Positions 1-9,274 are shown, counted from the stretch's first letter. The stretch: 64,000 nt of DNA from Sphingobium yanoikuyae (GCF_034424525.1 NZ_CP139979.1:372001-436000), one strand, 5' to 3'. Translations and numbers: made by a program. Notes: generated by a model not told the origin, from the sequence alone.

Positions 1-866
1 CGCCAGGCACGGTGACGCGCATCTTCAAGCGTATCGGTGATACGGTTCAGGCCGGTGAGGCGATCGCGCTGGTGGAAAGTCGTGATGCCTCGGCAATCGC
101 GGCCGATCGTGGGACTGCGGCGGCGCGCGCGACGCTGGCTGCGCGGCAATTGGCCCGCGAGAAGAGCCTGCTGGCGCAAGGTGTATCGGCGCGGGCGGAC
201 TATGAAACGGCCGAAGCCAATCTGGCGGTAGCCCGGGCCGAAGCGCGCCAGGCGGACGCGGCTGCGCGTGCAGCAAGAGTTGCTGGCGATGGCCGGTCCG
301 TATCTGTCGTCAGTTCGGTCTCTGGCCGGATTACATCGGCAACGGCAAGTCTGGGTTCGTTCGTCCAGGCGGAGACTGAACTATTTCGGGTCGCAGATCC
401 GCGCAGCATCCAGATTGAGGCTGCGGTTCCTGTGGCTGACGCTGGCCGGGTAAAGGCTGGCGATCGGGTGGAACTCACGACGTCCGACGGCCAGAAGGTG
501 GAAGGGCGTGTGCGCTCGGCGACCGGTGTTGTCGACGCGCAGACCCGGCAAGCCACGGTCGTCATCACTCCGAGCGGCGGTGGCAGCGTGATCGCTCCAG
601 GACAGCTTGTGCAGGCACGTATCTTCGCCAGCGGTGGTCAGGGTGCGAGCGGTGTCACGGTGCCACAGGATGCGGTCCAGACAGTCGGCGAACGGACAGT
701 GGTTTTTGTTCGCACGCCCAAGGGCTTCAAGGCACAGACCGTTCAGGTCGCCAGTCGCAGTGGCGGCATGGTTGCGATTGCGGCTGGCCTGAAGGCGGGG
801 CAGCAGATCGCGACGACCAACGCCTTCCTCCTCAAGGCTGAGCTTGAGAAGGAGTCGGCAGAATGA
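1..866 (+). CDS. czcB: RND efflux periplasmic adaptor (CzcB-like), 5' end missing
   Basis: This is the C-terminal part of a membrane fusion protein that links an inner-membrane RND pump to an outer-membrane channel. The reading frame is open to the left edge, so the signal peptide and true start lie outside the window. The lipoyl half-motif (GDTVQAGEAIALVESRD) is followed by an Ala-rich coiled-coil hairpin and then beta-barrel segments (SSVSGRITSATASLGSFVQ, RIFASGGQGASGVTVP), in the order expected for HlyD/CzcB proteins. The stop codon overlaps the czcA start by 4 bp (ATGA), so the two are translationally coupled. A heavy-metal substrate is inferred from CzcA. Confidence 0.9.
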   Translation, partial: PGTVTRIFKRIGDTVQAGEAIALVESRDASAIAADRGTAAARATLAARQLAREKSLLAQGVSARADYETAEANLAVARAEARQADAAARAARVAGDGRSVSVVSSVSGRITSATASLGSFVQAETELFRVADPRSIQIEAAVPVADAGRVKAGDRVELTTSDGQKVEGRVRSATGVVDAQTRQATVVITPSGGGSVIAPGQLVQARIFASGGQGASGVTVPQDAVQTVGERTVVFVRTPKGFKAQTVQVASRSGGMVAIAAGLKAGQQIATTNAFLLKAELEKESAE

Positions 867-3800
867 TTGCGCGTATCCTCAGTCTATCCGTCAGGATGAG
901 ATGGGCGGTGTTGTTCCTGACACTCGCCATTGTCGGATTTGGCGGCTGGCAGATCACCAAGCTGCCGATCGACGCCGTCCCGGACATCACCAACCGTCAG
1001 GTGCAGGTCAACACCTTCAATCCCACGCTCGGCCCGGTCGACATGGAAAAGCAGGTGACTTATCCGGTCGAGACGGCCCTTGCCGGCATTCCAGGTCTCA
1101 CCATGACCCGGTCGCTCACGCGCAACGGGTTCAGCCAGGTGACGGCGATCTTCACGGACAGCACGGACATCTTCTTTGCTCGCCAGCAGGTGACGGAGCG
1201 GCTGGCGCAGGCCAAGGACAGCCTGCCTGCCGGGGTGCAGCCCAATCTGGCGCCGCTCAGCACCGGCCTTGGCGAAATCTTCTTCTACTCGGTGGCATTT
1301 CGTCATCCCGATGGGAAGAACGTCAAGATCGTCAATGGTCAGCCGGGCTGGCAGTCGGACGGCAGCTACCTCACGCCTGAAGGCGAGCGACTGACCACCG
1401 AACTGGCGAAGGCGGCCTATCTGCGCACCGTGCAGGACTGGATCATCCGTCCGCAAATGCGCAATGTCAAAGGCGTAGCCGGCGTCGATTCCAACGGCGG
1501 CTTCGTGAAGCAGTATCTGGTGCAGCCCAATCTCAACGCGCTGGCCACCTATGGCCTGTCGGTGACGGAACTGGCTGATGCTCTCCAGCGGGCGAACCTG
1601 TCGGCAGGCTCCAACTACATCAAGCGAGCCGGGGAGAGTTTCCTGGTTCGCGCCGATGCGCGCCTGAAGTCGATTGAGGAAATCGAGGAGGCGGTCGTTG
1701 CGACCCGTGCTGGCGTGCCGGTCCGCGTGCGTGATGTCGGTGAAGTGGTCATCGGTGGCGCGGTCCGCACCGGTTCCGGCAGCCGCATGGGATCCGAAGC
1801 GGTGATCTCGACCGTCCTGATGCTGGTGGGCGACAATAGCCGCATCGTGGCGATGAGCGCGGCAGAGAAGCTCACGCAGATCAACAAGGGTCTGCCGCCA
1901 GACGTCTTTGCCGAGCCGGTCTATAACCGCTCGAAGCTGGTGAATGCGACCATTTCGACGGTCGAGAAGAACCTGACCGAAGGCGCGCTTCTCGTCATCG
2001 TGGTGCTTTTCCTGCTGCTCGGCAATATCCGCGCGGCGCTGATCACGGCGGCGGTCATTCCGGTGACCATGTTGATGACCGCCAGCGGTATGAACGCCAT
2101 CGGGGAATCCGGCAACCTCATGAGTCTTGGCGCGCTCGACTTCGGTCTGATTGTCGACGGCGCCGTGATCATCGTGGAAAATGCGCTGCGACGGCTTGCC
2201 GAACGGCAGGAACATGAAGGGCGTCTGCTGACGTTGTCGGAGCGGCTGGGCGAGACGACGGAGGCTGCGGTCGAGATGGTTCGACCGACCGTTTACGGGC
2301 AGCTCATCATCTTCCTCGTGTTCGTGCCGCTGCTGACCTTCCAGGGTGTCGAGGGCAAGACCTTCTCACCGATGGCGGTTACGCTCATGATTGCTCTGGC
2401 CTCGGCCTTCATCCTCTCGATTACCTTTATCCCTGCGATGATCGCCATCGTGATCAAGGGGAAAGTGAGCGAGACGGAAGTGAAGCCGATCCGTTGGTTC
2501 AAGGAAAAGTACGAGCCGCTCCTGAAGAAAGCCGTGGCGCGTCCCTTGCCGTTCATTGCGGCCGGCGGTGGCATGTTCCTGGCAGCCGTCCTGTGCTTCG
2601 GCCTGCTGGGCGAGGAATTCATGCCCCAGCTTGACGAGAAGGACATAACGGTCACCAACTTCCGCGTGCCATCGGCTTCGATCGACCAGTCGACCGAGAT
2701 GCAACTGCGGATCGAGAATACTCTCAAGACGCTGCCGGAAGTGGCGCTCGTCTTCTCGAAGAACGGCAACGCGGATCTGGGTACCGACCCGATGCCGCCA
2801 AACGCTTCGGACACCTATGTCATCCCCAAGCCCGAAAGTGAGTGGCCGTCGGATGTGAAGAGCAAGGACGATATCCTCAAGCGCATCGAAGCGAGGATGA
2901 AGCCCCTGATTGGCAACCGGACGGAAATCCAGCAGCCGATCCAGATGCGCTTCAACGAGCTTATCGCCGGCGTTCGGGCTGACGTGGCCATCAAGCTTTA
3001 TGGCGATGACCTCGATCAGATGAGCCAGCAGGCGCAGCGCATTGCTGCGGTGGTTCGGAAGATCCCCGGTGCTGGCGATGTCAGTGCCGAGCAGACGTCC
3101 GGCGCGCCGACGTTTGACGTGAAGATCGATCGATTGGCGGTCGCACGTTACGGCCTTTCGGTCGAAGAGGTTGCCAATACCGTTGCGGCTGCTCTTGGGG
3201 GCCGGGAAGCCGGGCTGCTGTTCGAAGGTGACCGTCGCTTCTCGGTCGTGGTCCGTCTGCCTGATGCGCAGCGCGACGATCTGGAAACGCTGGGGTCCAT
3301 CCCGGTGATGTTGCCTACCCCAGAAGGTCAGGTGGCAAGGTCCATCCCGCTCCGCGAGGTGGCACGGTTCAGCTTCACATCGGGGTTGAACCAGATCAGC
3401 CGCGAGAATGGCAAGCGTATGGTGATCGTGCAGATCAACGTGCGTGGCCGGGATCTGGGCGGCTTCGTCACAGAGGCGCAGCAGAAGGTGGGCGAACTCC
3501 AACTGCCTGCTGGCATGTACACCGATTGGGGCGGCACGTTCGAAAGCCTTCAGTCGGCGCGTCTGCGCCTGCTGATCGTGGTGCCGATCTGCTTCGCCGC
3601 GATCTTCGCACTTCTCTACATGGCATTAGGCGGCGCTATCCCAGCAGCGATCGTGTTTAGTGCGGTGCCCATGGCTCTCGCGGGCGGTGTTTTCGCTCTG
3701 CTGCTGCGCGGGATTCCGTTCTCCATCACGGCTGCGGTGGGCTTCATTGCCCTCTCCGGTGTCGCTGTTCTGAATGGCCTCGTCATGATGAGTGCCATCC

Positions 3801-4099
3801 GCAAATATCGAGAGGATGGGGCAGAGGAGGATCAGGCGATCATCGGCGGTGCGATGGAGCGCGTGCGGCCGGTGCTGATGACTGCGCTCGTGGCAAGTCT
3901 CGGCTTCGTGCCGATGGCCCTCGCTACGGGGACGGGAGCCGAAGTGCAGCGACCGCTTGCCACGGTGGTCATTGGTGGCCTCATCACGTCGACGGCGCTG
4001 ACGTTACTCGTGTTGCCGGCGATCACGGCATTCATGGGGCGCCTCAAAAAGAAACAGGCGCAAGAGTCGTCGGGTAATTCCGAACCGGCAACTGCGTAA
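863..4099 (+). CDS. czcA: CzcA-family heavy-metal efflux RND transporter
   Basis: This is a full-length HME-RND inner-membrane pump (1078 aa, normal for the family) that exports divalent metal cations using the proton gradient. Two repeats of TM1 plus a large periplasmic domain plus a TM bundle are visible. TM4 carries DFGLIVDGAVIIVEN, with Asp426, Asp432 and Glu439 in the 6/7-residue spacing of the proton-relay acids of the Co/Zn/Cd (CzcA) subgroup; the Cu/Ag (CusA) subgroup differs here. It is coupled to the upstream adaptor. No outer-membrane CzcC is seen; it may lie to the left of the window. The exact metal is not fixed by the sequence. Confidence 0.96.
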   Translation: MIARILSLSVRMRWAVLFLTLAIVGFGGWQITKLPIDAVPDITNRQVQVNTFNPTLGPVDMEKQVTYPVETALAGIPGLTMTRSLTRNGFSQVTAIFTDSTDIFFARQQVTERLAQAKDSLPAGVQPNLAPLSTGLGEIFFYSVAFRHPDGKNVKIVNGQPGWQSDGSYLTPEGERLTTELAKAAYLRTVQDWIIRPQMRNVKGVAGVDSNGGFVKQYLVQPNLNALATYGLSVTELADALQRANLSAGSNYIKRAGESFLVRADARLKSIEEIEEAVVATRAGVPVRVRDVGEVVIGGAVRTGSGSRMGSEAVISTVLMLVGDNSRIVAMSAAEKLTQINKGLPPDVFAEPVYNRSKLVNATISTVEKNLTEGALLVIVVLFLLLGNIRAALITAAVIPVTMLMTASGMNAIGESGNLMSLGALDFGLIVDGAVIIVENALRRLAERQEHEGRLLTLSERLGETTEAAVEMVRPTVYGQLIIFLVFVPLLTFQGVEGKTFSPMAVTLMIALASAFILSITFIPAMIAIVIKGKVSETEVKPIRWFKEKYEPLLKKAVARPLPFIAAGGGMFLAAVLCFGLLGEEFMPQLDEKDITVTNFRVPSASIDQSTEMQLRIENTLKTLPEVALVFSKNGNADLGTDPMPPNASDTYVIPKPESEWPSDVKSKDDILKRIEARMKPLIGNRTEIQQPIQMRFNELIAGVRADVAIKLYGDDLDQMSQQAQRIAAVVRKIPGAGDVSAEQTSGAPTFDVKIDRLAVARYGLSVEEVANTVAAALGGREAGLLFEGDRRFSVVVRLPDAQRDDLETLGSIPVMLPTPEGQVARSIPLREVARFSFTSGLNQISRENGKRMVIVQINVRGRDLGGFVTEAQQKVGELQLPAGMYTDWGGTFESLQSARLRLLIVVPICFAAIFALLYMALGGAIPAAIVFSAVPMALAGGVFALLLRGIPFSITAAVGFIALSGVAVLNGLVMMSAIRKYREDGAEEDQAIIGGAMERVRPVLMTALVASLGFVPMALATGTGAEVQRPLATVVIGGLITSTALTLLVLPAITAFMGRLKKKQAQESSGNSEPATA

Positions 4100-4182
4100 T
4101 CGAAAGGCAGGCGGCGGCGGAGCTGCCGCCTGCTTCACCTATGATTTGCTCAACGCCAGACCCTCGAGGATTGGAAAGTGCC

Positions 4183-4659
4183 ATGTTCCTTGACGAACGT
4201 TCTCGATTTTCTGTCCGGTCAGGCCAGCTGGCTATCGTGATGATGGCGGCGCTGGCGGCCGGGTCATGTTCATCTGGCGATGGCAATGGCCAACTCAGTC
4301 CCGACGACCAGGCGCTGCTCAGTGATCGCGAAGCGCATCATGAATTTCAGTGCAATGATGGCTCCCTTCTCCACGCGGCGTACCGCGATGAGGGGCTGGT
4401 GATGATCCTGAGTGGACCCGCGCAACCGCAGCCGATCCGCCTGACTGCTCCGGCTCAGGGGCTGACCTATGTCGGGGAAGGCATCACTGCCACGATCACC
4501 AATCGCGTCCTGCGCATCAGCGAAGTAAACCGGCCGGAGCGCACCTGCACCTCGGGCAAGCCCTTGGGCCTTAGCCCTGTAGAACCAGCCGACGACTTGG
4601 TTCGTGACGAGAATAGGTCATCTGACGCTCGCAATTTTGTTGAGAATCATTCGCGATAA
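4183..4659 (+). CDS. Small secreted protein with MliC-like domain
   Basis: The predicted protein has about 158 residues, with a hydrophobic N-terminal segment ending in LAAGSCSSG. This resembles, but does not fully match, a lipobox. The mature part (HHEFQCNDGSLLHAAYRD, then GLTYVGEGITATITNR and a late Cys) resembles the MliC/PliC lysozyme-inhibitor fold, which has a beta-barrel and paired cysteines. It lies 83 bp after czcA on the same strand, so it may belong to the metal cluster. An ATG at 4183 is preferred over the in-frame 4141 start because the latter puts 14 polar residues in front. The MliC assignment is by eye and tentative. Confidence 0.6.
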   Translation: MFLDERSRFSVRSGQLAIVMMAALAAGSCSSGDGNGQLSPDDQALLSDREAHHEFQCNDGSLLHAAYRDEGLVMILSGPAQPQPIRLTAPAQGLTYVGEGITATITNRVLRISEVNRPERTCTSGKPLGLSPVEPADDLVRDENRSSDARNFVENHSR

Positions 4660-4729
4660 TCTATCGTGTGTGCGGTTTGGCGCCCGTTGAACGGCCGTTT
4701 GGATGAATGAGAGAAGGAAGGAGTGGCGA

Positions 4730-5059
4730 ATGCGAACTTATCCATTCCTCTCTGTCCTGCTCGTAATCGCTATGATGATCTCACACGGCTCGTTGCTGAC
4801 CGTGTCACAGCATTTCCACAAAAGCGACCGATCATCCGTTGAGGCTACTACAGAGCATCAACATTTTTCAGAAAACCATGAGGAGCCGGGCAGCGCTACA
4901 GGAGGCGGTCACGTTCATCTAGTCGGTGATCGCGTGCCAGATGACCATGGGCTGAAACCTGTCCCAACTGGGAAGGCTATCCATAGCGGCGCGCATCGCC
5001 AGCCTTTTATGGCGCCATTCACCATGGCTCCGCTACTCGAGCCGCCATCGATATCCTGA
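4730..5059 (+). CDS. His-rich small exported protein
   Basis: This is a 109-aa protein with an N-terminal hydrophobic segment (YPFLSVLLVIAMMISHGSLL) followed by a His-rich stretch (QHFHKSD, EHQHFSENHEE, GGHVHLVGD, DDHGLK). Such His clusters are common in periplasmic metal-binding proteins beside czc/cus operons. The start at 4730 is favoured by GAAGGAAGGAG just upstream. I do not recognise a named family. A metal-related role is inferred from composition and from the czcA and HupE/UreJ neighbours. Confidence 0.65.
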   Translation: MRTYPFLSVLLVIAMMISHGSLLTVSQHFHKSDRSSVEATTEHQHFSENHEEPGSATGGGHVHLVGDRVPDDHGLKPVPTGKAIHSGAHRQPFMAPFTMAPLLEPPSIS

Positions 5060-5141
5060 AGCATGGCAGTGCGAGGCGTTGGTCTCGCACTTGGTGCTGA
5101 TCTGCCGGCGTCGAGGCGCTGGCGACCATACGGATATCTAT

Positions 5142-5855
5142 ATGAAACTCAGACTGGCTCGACCGTGGGCATGTTATGCTGCGGTCTTTACAGCCTTGGC
5201 GTTTTTCGTCGTCGATGTGGCCTTGGCCCATGGCGTTGCGGAAGGCGACAAAGGCTATATCGAAGAAACGACCGGCCCTCAGATAGGGGCATTTCTCTAT
5301 CTCGGCGCCAAGCACATGGTCACCGGATATGACCATTTGCTGTTCCTGTTCGGCGTCATCTTCTTCCTCTACCGGATGCGCGAGGTCGCGTCCTACGTCA
5401 CGCTGTTCGCCATCGGCCACAGCACGACCCTGATTGCAGGGGTGCTGCTGGGCACCAATGTCAGCGCCTATCTCGTCGATGCGATCATCGGCTTGTCGGT
5501 CGTCTACAAGGCGCTCGACAATCTCGGGGCGTTTCAGCGCTGGTTTGGGTTCCAGCCGAATACAAAGGCGGCCGTGCTGATCTTCGGCTTCTTCCACGGC
5601 TTCGGTCTGGCGACGAAGCTGCAGGATTTCGCGCTATCGTCTGATGGTCTGATCACCAATCTCATCGCTTTCAACGTCGGCGTCGAGATGGGCCAAATCC
5701 TGGCTCTGTCGGCCATCCTCATCATCATGGGATATTGGCGGCGCACGCGCAGCTTCGCCAAACATGCCTTCACCGCGAACGTCGTGCTGATGACCGCCGG
5801 CTTCGTTCTCACCGGCTATCAGCTCGCCGGCTTGTTCCTGGGAGATCCTTCATGA
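5142..5855 (+). CDS. HupE/UreJ-family membrane protein
   Basis: This is a polytopic membrane protein (237 aa) of the HupE/UreJ type, known as metal (Ni/Co) permeases or permease-like proteins. Conserved pieces are visible: GAKHMVTGYDHLLFL, FAIGHSTTLIAGVLLG, GFFHGFGLATKL and FNVGVEMGQILAL, with about six TM helices and His/Asp in the first helix. The first 25 residues look like a signal peptide ending at ALAHG. The stop overlaps the start of the next gene by 4 bp. With the anchor protein and DUF6488 gene it forms a three-gene set that follows the czc genes, which suggests metal handling. Confidence 0.85.
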   Translation: MKLRLARPWACYAAVFTALAFFVVDVALAHGVAEGDKGYIEETTGPQIGAFLYLGAKHMVTGYDHLLFLFGVIFFLYRMREVASYVTLFAIGHSTTLIAGVLLGTNVSAYLVDAIIGLSVVYKALDNLGAFQRWFGFQPNTKAAVLIFGFFHGFGLATKLQDFALSSDGLITNLIAFNVGVEMGQILALSAILIIMGYWRRTRSFAKHAFTANVVLMTAGFVLTGYQLAGLFLGDPS

Positions 5856-6442
5856 CCCGTCCCCACTCGCCCATGCCGGGCGAACTGCCCACCCTTAGCC
5901 AACTGAATCGGGCTACACTCATCGCTTTCGGTGCCGCTGCGGCCATCCTGGTGACGGCCGTGCTGCCAGCGGAATATGGCGTCGATCCGACCGGCGTCGG
6001 TGGCGCCCTCGGCCTCACCCCGATGGGCGAGATGAAGCAGGCTGAACATGATGCTGCGCCAGTGGCGTCGTCCGCACCGGCTACGCCAACGGCGTCCAAG
6101 CCGGCCGTGGCTGCCCCGGGTGAACCGGTCCAGGTCGTCATTACGCTCAAGCCCAACGAAGGGCGCGAGATCAAGGCAGTAATGACCGCCGGCAGCGCGA
6201 TGCGCTACGCTTGGAAAACCGATGGCGCGAAGATCCGCTACGAATTGCATGGCGAGGAATTCAACGCGCCTGAAGGTGAATACACCAGCTACGAGAAGGG
6301 CACGTCGGCCGGTGAAAGCGGATCTTTCACAGCCCCCTTCGACGGTACGCATGGCTGGTACTGGAAGAACAAGACCAGCGAGCCTGTCACCATCACTGCA
6401 TCTGCGACCGGTGGCTTTTCCGCCTTCGCAGCCAAGCCCTGA
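5852..6442 (+). CDS. Membrane-anchored periplasmic protein, function unknown
   Basis: This is a 196-aa protein with one N-terminal TM helix (TLIAFGAAAAILVTAVLP), an Ala/Pro-rich linker at about residues 70-90, and a C-terminal beta-rich domain (QVVITLKPNEGREIKAVM to TITASATGGFSAF). In sphingomonads and relatives this type is annotated simply as a transmembrane anchor protein next to HupE/UreJ. It starts inside the HupE stop codon and ends 30 bp before the interrupted DUF6488 gene, so all three were probably one operon. The biochemical role is not known to me. Confidence 0.75.
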   Translation: MTRPHSPMPGELPTLSQLNRATLIAFGAAAAILVTAVLPAEYGVDPTGVGGALGLTPMGEMKQAEHDAAPVASSAPATPTASKPAVAAPGEPVQVVITLKPNEGREIKAVMTAGSAMRYAWKTDGAKIRYELHGEEFNAPEGEYTSYEKGTSAGESGSFTAPFDGTHGWYWKNKTSEPVTITASATGGFSAFAAKP

Positions 6443-6543
6443 CCCAACTCATAATGAGAGAAGGAAAATCTGATGCGTAAATTCATTATCGCAGCTGTCG
6501 TTGTTCTCGCTCCCGTGTCCCCGGTGATGGGTAAGCGGTGTTC

Positions 6544-8067
6544 TCAGCCCACGGTGGTCCAAGGCATGAGTTCGGCGACGCCGTTCGCAGGATGACCGTT
6601 GGCCAGGCTGTTCAGCGTATCGGTCAGCCAGATGTGCGGGTTGATGCCGGAGAGCTTGCAGTTTTCGATGAGCGTGGCGATCACCGCCCAGTTGTCGCCG
6701 CCTTCGTCGGAACCGGCGAACAGGGCATTCTTGCGGTTCAGCGCGAGGGGCCGGATAGAGCGTTCGACGGTGTTGCTGTCGAGGTCGATGCGGCCATCCT
6801 CGAGGAAGCGTGACAGCCCATCCCAGCGGGTGAGCGCGTAGCGGATCGCTTCGCCGAGCTTGCTCTTGGCGCTGACCTGGCGGATGCGGGCCTCGAGATA
6901 CTGGCGAAGATCATCGACGATGATGCGGCTGCGGTCATGGCGAACAGCCCGGCGTTGCTCCGCCGATAATCCTCGCGCCTCATCTTCGATGGCATAGAGC
7001 AAGGCGACGCGACGCAGCACTTCCGTTGCCACCGGCGAGTTGTCGGCCAGCTCGTAGAACTTGCGCCGGACGTGTGCCCAGCAAAAAGCGAGGCTGATCT
7101 GCTGGCGGCGCCTGGCGAGCGCGGCATAGCCGCCATAGCCATCGACCTGCAGGATACCTGCAAAATCACCGAGATGCGCTTCTGCCCGTTCGCCCTTGCG
7201 ATCGGCTGCATAGACATAGGCGACCATCGGCGGATCATCGCCGCCCCAAGGTCGGTCATCGCGGGCATAGGCCCATAGCTGGCCGGTCTTGGTTCGCCCA
7301 CGCCCCGGATCGAGCACCGGCGCCGTAGTTTCGTCCGCAAATAGTCGTTCTGATCGTCGCAATCGCTCAAGGATGTGATCGCGCAAGGGGCGCAGATACC
7401 AAGCTGCCCGTCCGACCCAGTCTGCCAGGGTGGATCGATCAAGCTGGATGCCTTGCCGGGCGTAGATCTGCGCCTGGCGGTACAGCGGTAGATGATCGGC
7501 GTACTTGGCGACCAGCACCTGGGCGATCAGCGCTTCGGTGGGAATGCCGCCCTCGACGATCCGCGCCGGTGCCGGGGCCTGCACAATGGCGCTCTCGCAC
7601 GAGCGGCAACCGTAGCGCGGGCGGCGGGTGACGAGGACACGGAAGGTCGTGGGCACGACGTCGAGGCGTTCGGCTACATCCTCGCCGATCTGGTGGAGCG
7701 CGCCGCCGCAGCACGGACAGGCCTTGTCCTCGACATCGACGACCTGCTCGATCCGTTCGAGATGGGCAGGGAGCGAACCGCGGTTGCTCTTGCGGGGGCG
7801 CTCGGCGGGAGTCCGGCTTGCCTTGTCCCTGGCATGCTCGGCTTCAGCCAACGCCGTCTCGACTTCTTCCAGCGCAAGCTCGAACTGATCAGGATCGAAC
7901 TGCTCTGACCGGCGTCCAAAACGGTGGCGCTGCAGAGCCTCGATGATCGCCTTCAGGCGTTCCACATCAGCCTGGAAAACCTTGAGCGTGTCGAGCTCGC
8001 GGGCCTGTTCGAGGACGAGCGCACGCAGCGCTTCAACGTCGTCGGGGAGGTCCGCTTCCATGAGCAT
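6544..8067 (-). CDS. tnpC: IS66 transposase TnpC
   Basis: This is the DDE transposase of IS66 (507 aa, usual length). An N-terminal coiled coil (VLEQARELDTLKVFQADVE) and the HRFGRRSEQFDPDQ motif come first. A zinc-binding CPCCGG region follows, then the catalytic core with LFADETTAPVLDPGRG and QVDGYGGYAAL, and the C-terminal ERSIRPLALNRKNALFAGS. The start was set at 8067 (ML-MEADLPDD); the frame runs further upstream, but that part overlaps tnpB and has no family similarity. It is the last gene of the tnpABC operon. Confidence 0.95.
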   Translation of the reverse strand: MLMEADLPDDVEALRALVLEQARELDTLKVFQADVERLKAIIEALQRHRFGRRSEQFDPDQFELALEEVETALAEAEHARDKASRTPAERPRKSNRGSLPAHLERIEQVVDVEDKACPCCGGALHQIGEDVAERLDVVPTTFRVLVTRRPRYGCRSCESAIVQAPAPARIVEGGIPTEALIAQVLVAKYADHLPLYRQAQIYARQGIQLDRSTLADWVGRAAWYLRPLRDHILERLRRSERLFADETTAPVLDPGRGRTKTGQLWAYARDDRPWGGDDPPMVAYVYAADRKGERAEAHLGDFAGILQVDGYGGYAALARRRQQISLAFCWAHVRRKFYELADNSPVATEVLRRVALLYAIEDEARGLSAEQRRAVRHDRSRIIVDDLRQYLEARIRQVSAKSKLGEAIRYALTRWDGLSRFLEDGRIDLDSNTVERSIRPLALNRKNALFAGSDEGGDNWAVIATLIENCKLSGINPHIWLTDTLNSLANGHPANGVAELMPWTTVG

Positions 8068-8099
8068 GGCAGGCAGTGAATCAGTAGGCGAAGGCCCCG

Positions 8100-8456
8100 T
8101 CAACCGGCAATCTGCGGGACAATGGGACGGCGTCCACCGTGCACTCTGCGCCAGTCCAGACCCTCCAGAAGGGCACCGAGTTGCGCCGAGGTCAGGCGCA
8201 TCACGCCGTCCTGGATGCCCGGCCACTTGAAGCCACCGGTCTCGAGCTTCTTGGCCATCAGACACAGGCCCGTGCCGTCCCACCAGACCAGCTTGATCCG
8301 GTCCGAACGCTTCGCCCGGAACACGTAGATCACGCCCGAATAGGGATCGCCGCCGTACTCGGCTCCGACCAGCGCGGCCAGGGCGTCAGGTCCCTTGCGG
8401 AAATCCACCGGGCGCGTCGCGACCATCACGCGCGCGCCAGCCCCAGGTCCTATCAT
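8100..8456 (-). CDS. tnpB: IS66 accessory protein TnpB (Orf2)
   Basis: This is a 118-aa IS66 Orf2 protein, needed for transposition although its exact role is unclear. Family-typical sequence is plain: VATRPVDFRKGPDALAAL, YSGVIYVFRAKRSDRIKLV and WWDGTGLCLMAKKLE. The start codon overlaps the tnpA stop by 4 bp (8453-8456), so it is coupled to tnpA. Confidence 0.95.
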   Translation of the reverse strand: MIGPGAGARVMVATRPVDFRKGPDALAALVGAEYGGDPYSGVIYVFRAKRSDRIKLVWWDGTGLCLMAKKLETGGFKWPGIQDGVMRLTSAQLGALLEGLDWRRVHGGRRPIVPQIAG

Positions 8457-8905
8457 CGCGTCGCCTTGAGCGCTTCGATCACCGCGGCAATCACACCGAC
8501 GTCGGCACTGCGGCCGATCTTCACTGCCACACCGTCGATCTCCAGCTCGACAGCTGCAGCTGCTGCGCAACGTCGACGGCGGGGACGCCGCGTGGGAGCA
8601 GGACCGGACACCGCGCTGGGCTCGATTACGGCAGGCACGAACGCGACCGCTTCCGGCTCTTCCGAAGGCAGGATCCCCCCCTTGGCCTCGAGCTGCTTGC
8701 GCAAATCCCGCCGCCACGCGTAAACCTGAGAGGGATCGAGCCCATGCCGGCGAGCCACGGCACTGACCCCGTCCCGGCCCGAATAGCACTCTGCAACAAT
8801 CGAGGCCTTCACTTCGGGCGGCCACTCTCGCCGCTTGCCCGCGCCCGTAAACACCTCGAACCGCTGCGCGCCCTTGCTCACAGGATCATCACCCGAGATT
8901 ATCAT
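8453..8905 (-). CDS. tnpA: IS66 TnpA (Orf1, helix-turn-helix)
   Basis: This is a 150-aa first gene of IS66. It has a helix-turn-helix near the N-terminus (VKASIVAECYSGRDGVSAVA, RRHGLDPSQVYAWRRDLR) as in IS3/IS66 Orf1 proteins, and a basic, Ala-rich middle. Its start lies 87 bp inside the right end of the element, so the promoter must be within the terminal region 8906-8991. Confidence 0.93.
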   Translation of the reverse strand: MIISGDDPVSKGAQRFEVFTGAGKRREWPPEVKASIVAECYSGRDGVSAVARRHGLDPSQVYAWRRDLRKQLEAKGGILPSEEPEAVAFVPAVIEPSAVSGPAPTRRPRRRRCAAAAAVELEIDGVAVKIGRSADVGVIAAVIEALKATR

Positions 8906-9274
8906 AGTAGCAGCGCACTCCAGCCCAATCAGGGCGCGGAAACTCGGCGCTACGCTTCAAACGCGCAAGGTGGGGGCAGAACAGCGCTTACGGTGATGGC
9001 GCATGGCAATCATGATGAAGAAGAGCAGGATCGTCCTGTTCAGCAGGTGGCGAAGGACAATGTCATCAAGCTCATCACCAAGGGCACATTGCCGGCGAGC
9101 TGGTCAAAGGCGAAGTTCGTGGAAACGAAGTCGCGGACCGTTCAGGGCGCCCGTCAGGATGTGGTGATCTTCCGCAACGAAGCTGAACCGGAAGCTCGCA
9201 AGCTGCTGTACGTCGCGTTGAAGCCGGACGGCACCTTCGTCTCCGCTAACCACAAGCTGAAGTAAGAAATGATA

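Larger units (their letters stand above)
6531..8991. mobile_element. IS66-family insertion sequence, complete
   Basis: The element is 2461 bp long and has three genes on the - strand (tnpA, tnpB, tnpC), the standard IS66 layout. Its ends are inverted repeats starting GTAAGCG(G/C)TGTTCT on the two strands. The target duplication is the 8 bp GGTGATGG at 6523-6530 and 8992-8999, the length known for IS66. Perfect flanks and intact genes indicate a recent insertion that is probably still mobile. It interrupts a DUF6488 gene. Confidence 0.96.
6473..9265 (+). pseudogene. DUF6488-type periplasmic protein gene split by IS66
   Basis: The gene starts at 6473 (MRKFIIAAVVVLAPVSPVM) and is interrupted at 6531. 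Its mature part resumes at 8992 and ends at 9265 (AHGNHDEEEQ to FVSANHKLK). Removing 6531-8991 together with one GGTGATGG copy restores one continuous frame of about 107 codons, in which the IS sits at the signal-peptide cleavage region (PVM/AHG). The product is a small exported protein of the DUF6488 kind found after HupE and anchor genes. The downstream half has no signal peptide of its own, so the protein should no longer be exported in this strain. The excision frame is seen directly; the family name is from memory. Confidence 0.85.

Noticed and set aside
884..2215. 443-codon antisense frame in czcA
   Set aside because: High-GC shadow rich in His, Arg and Asp, with no motif.
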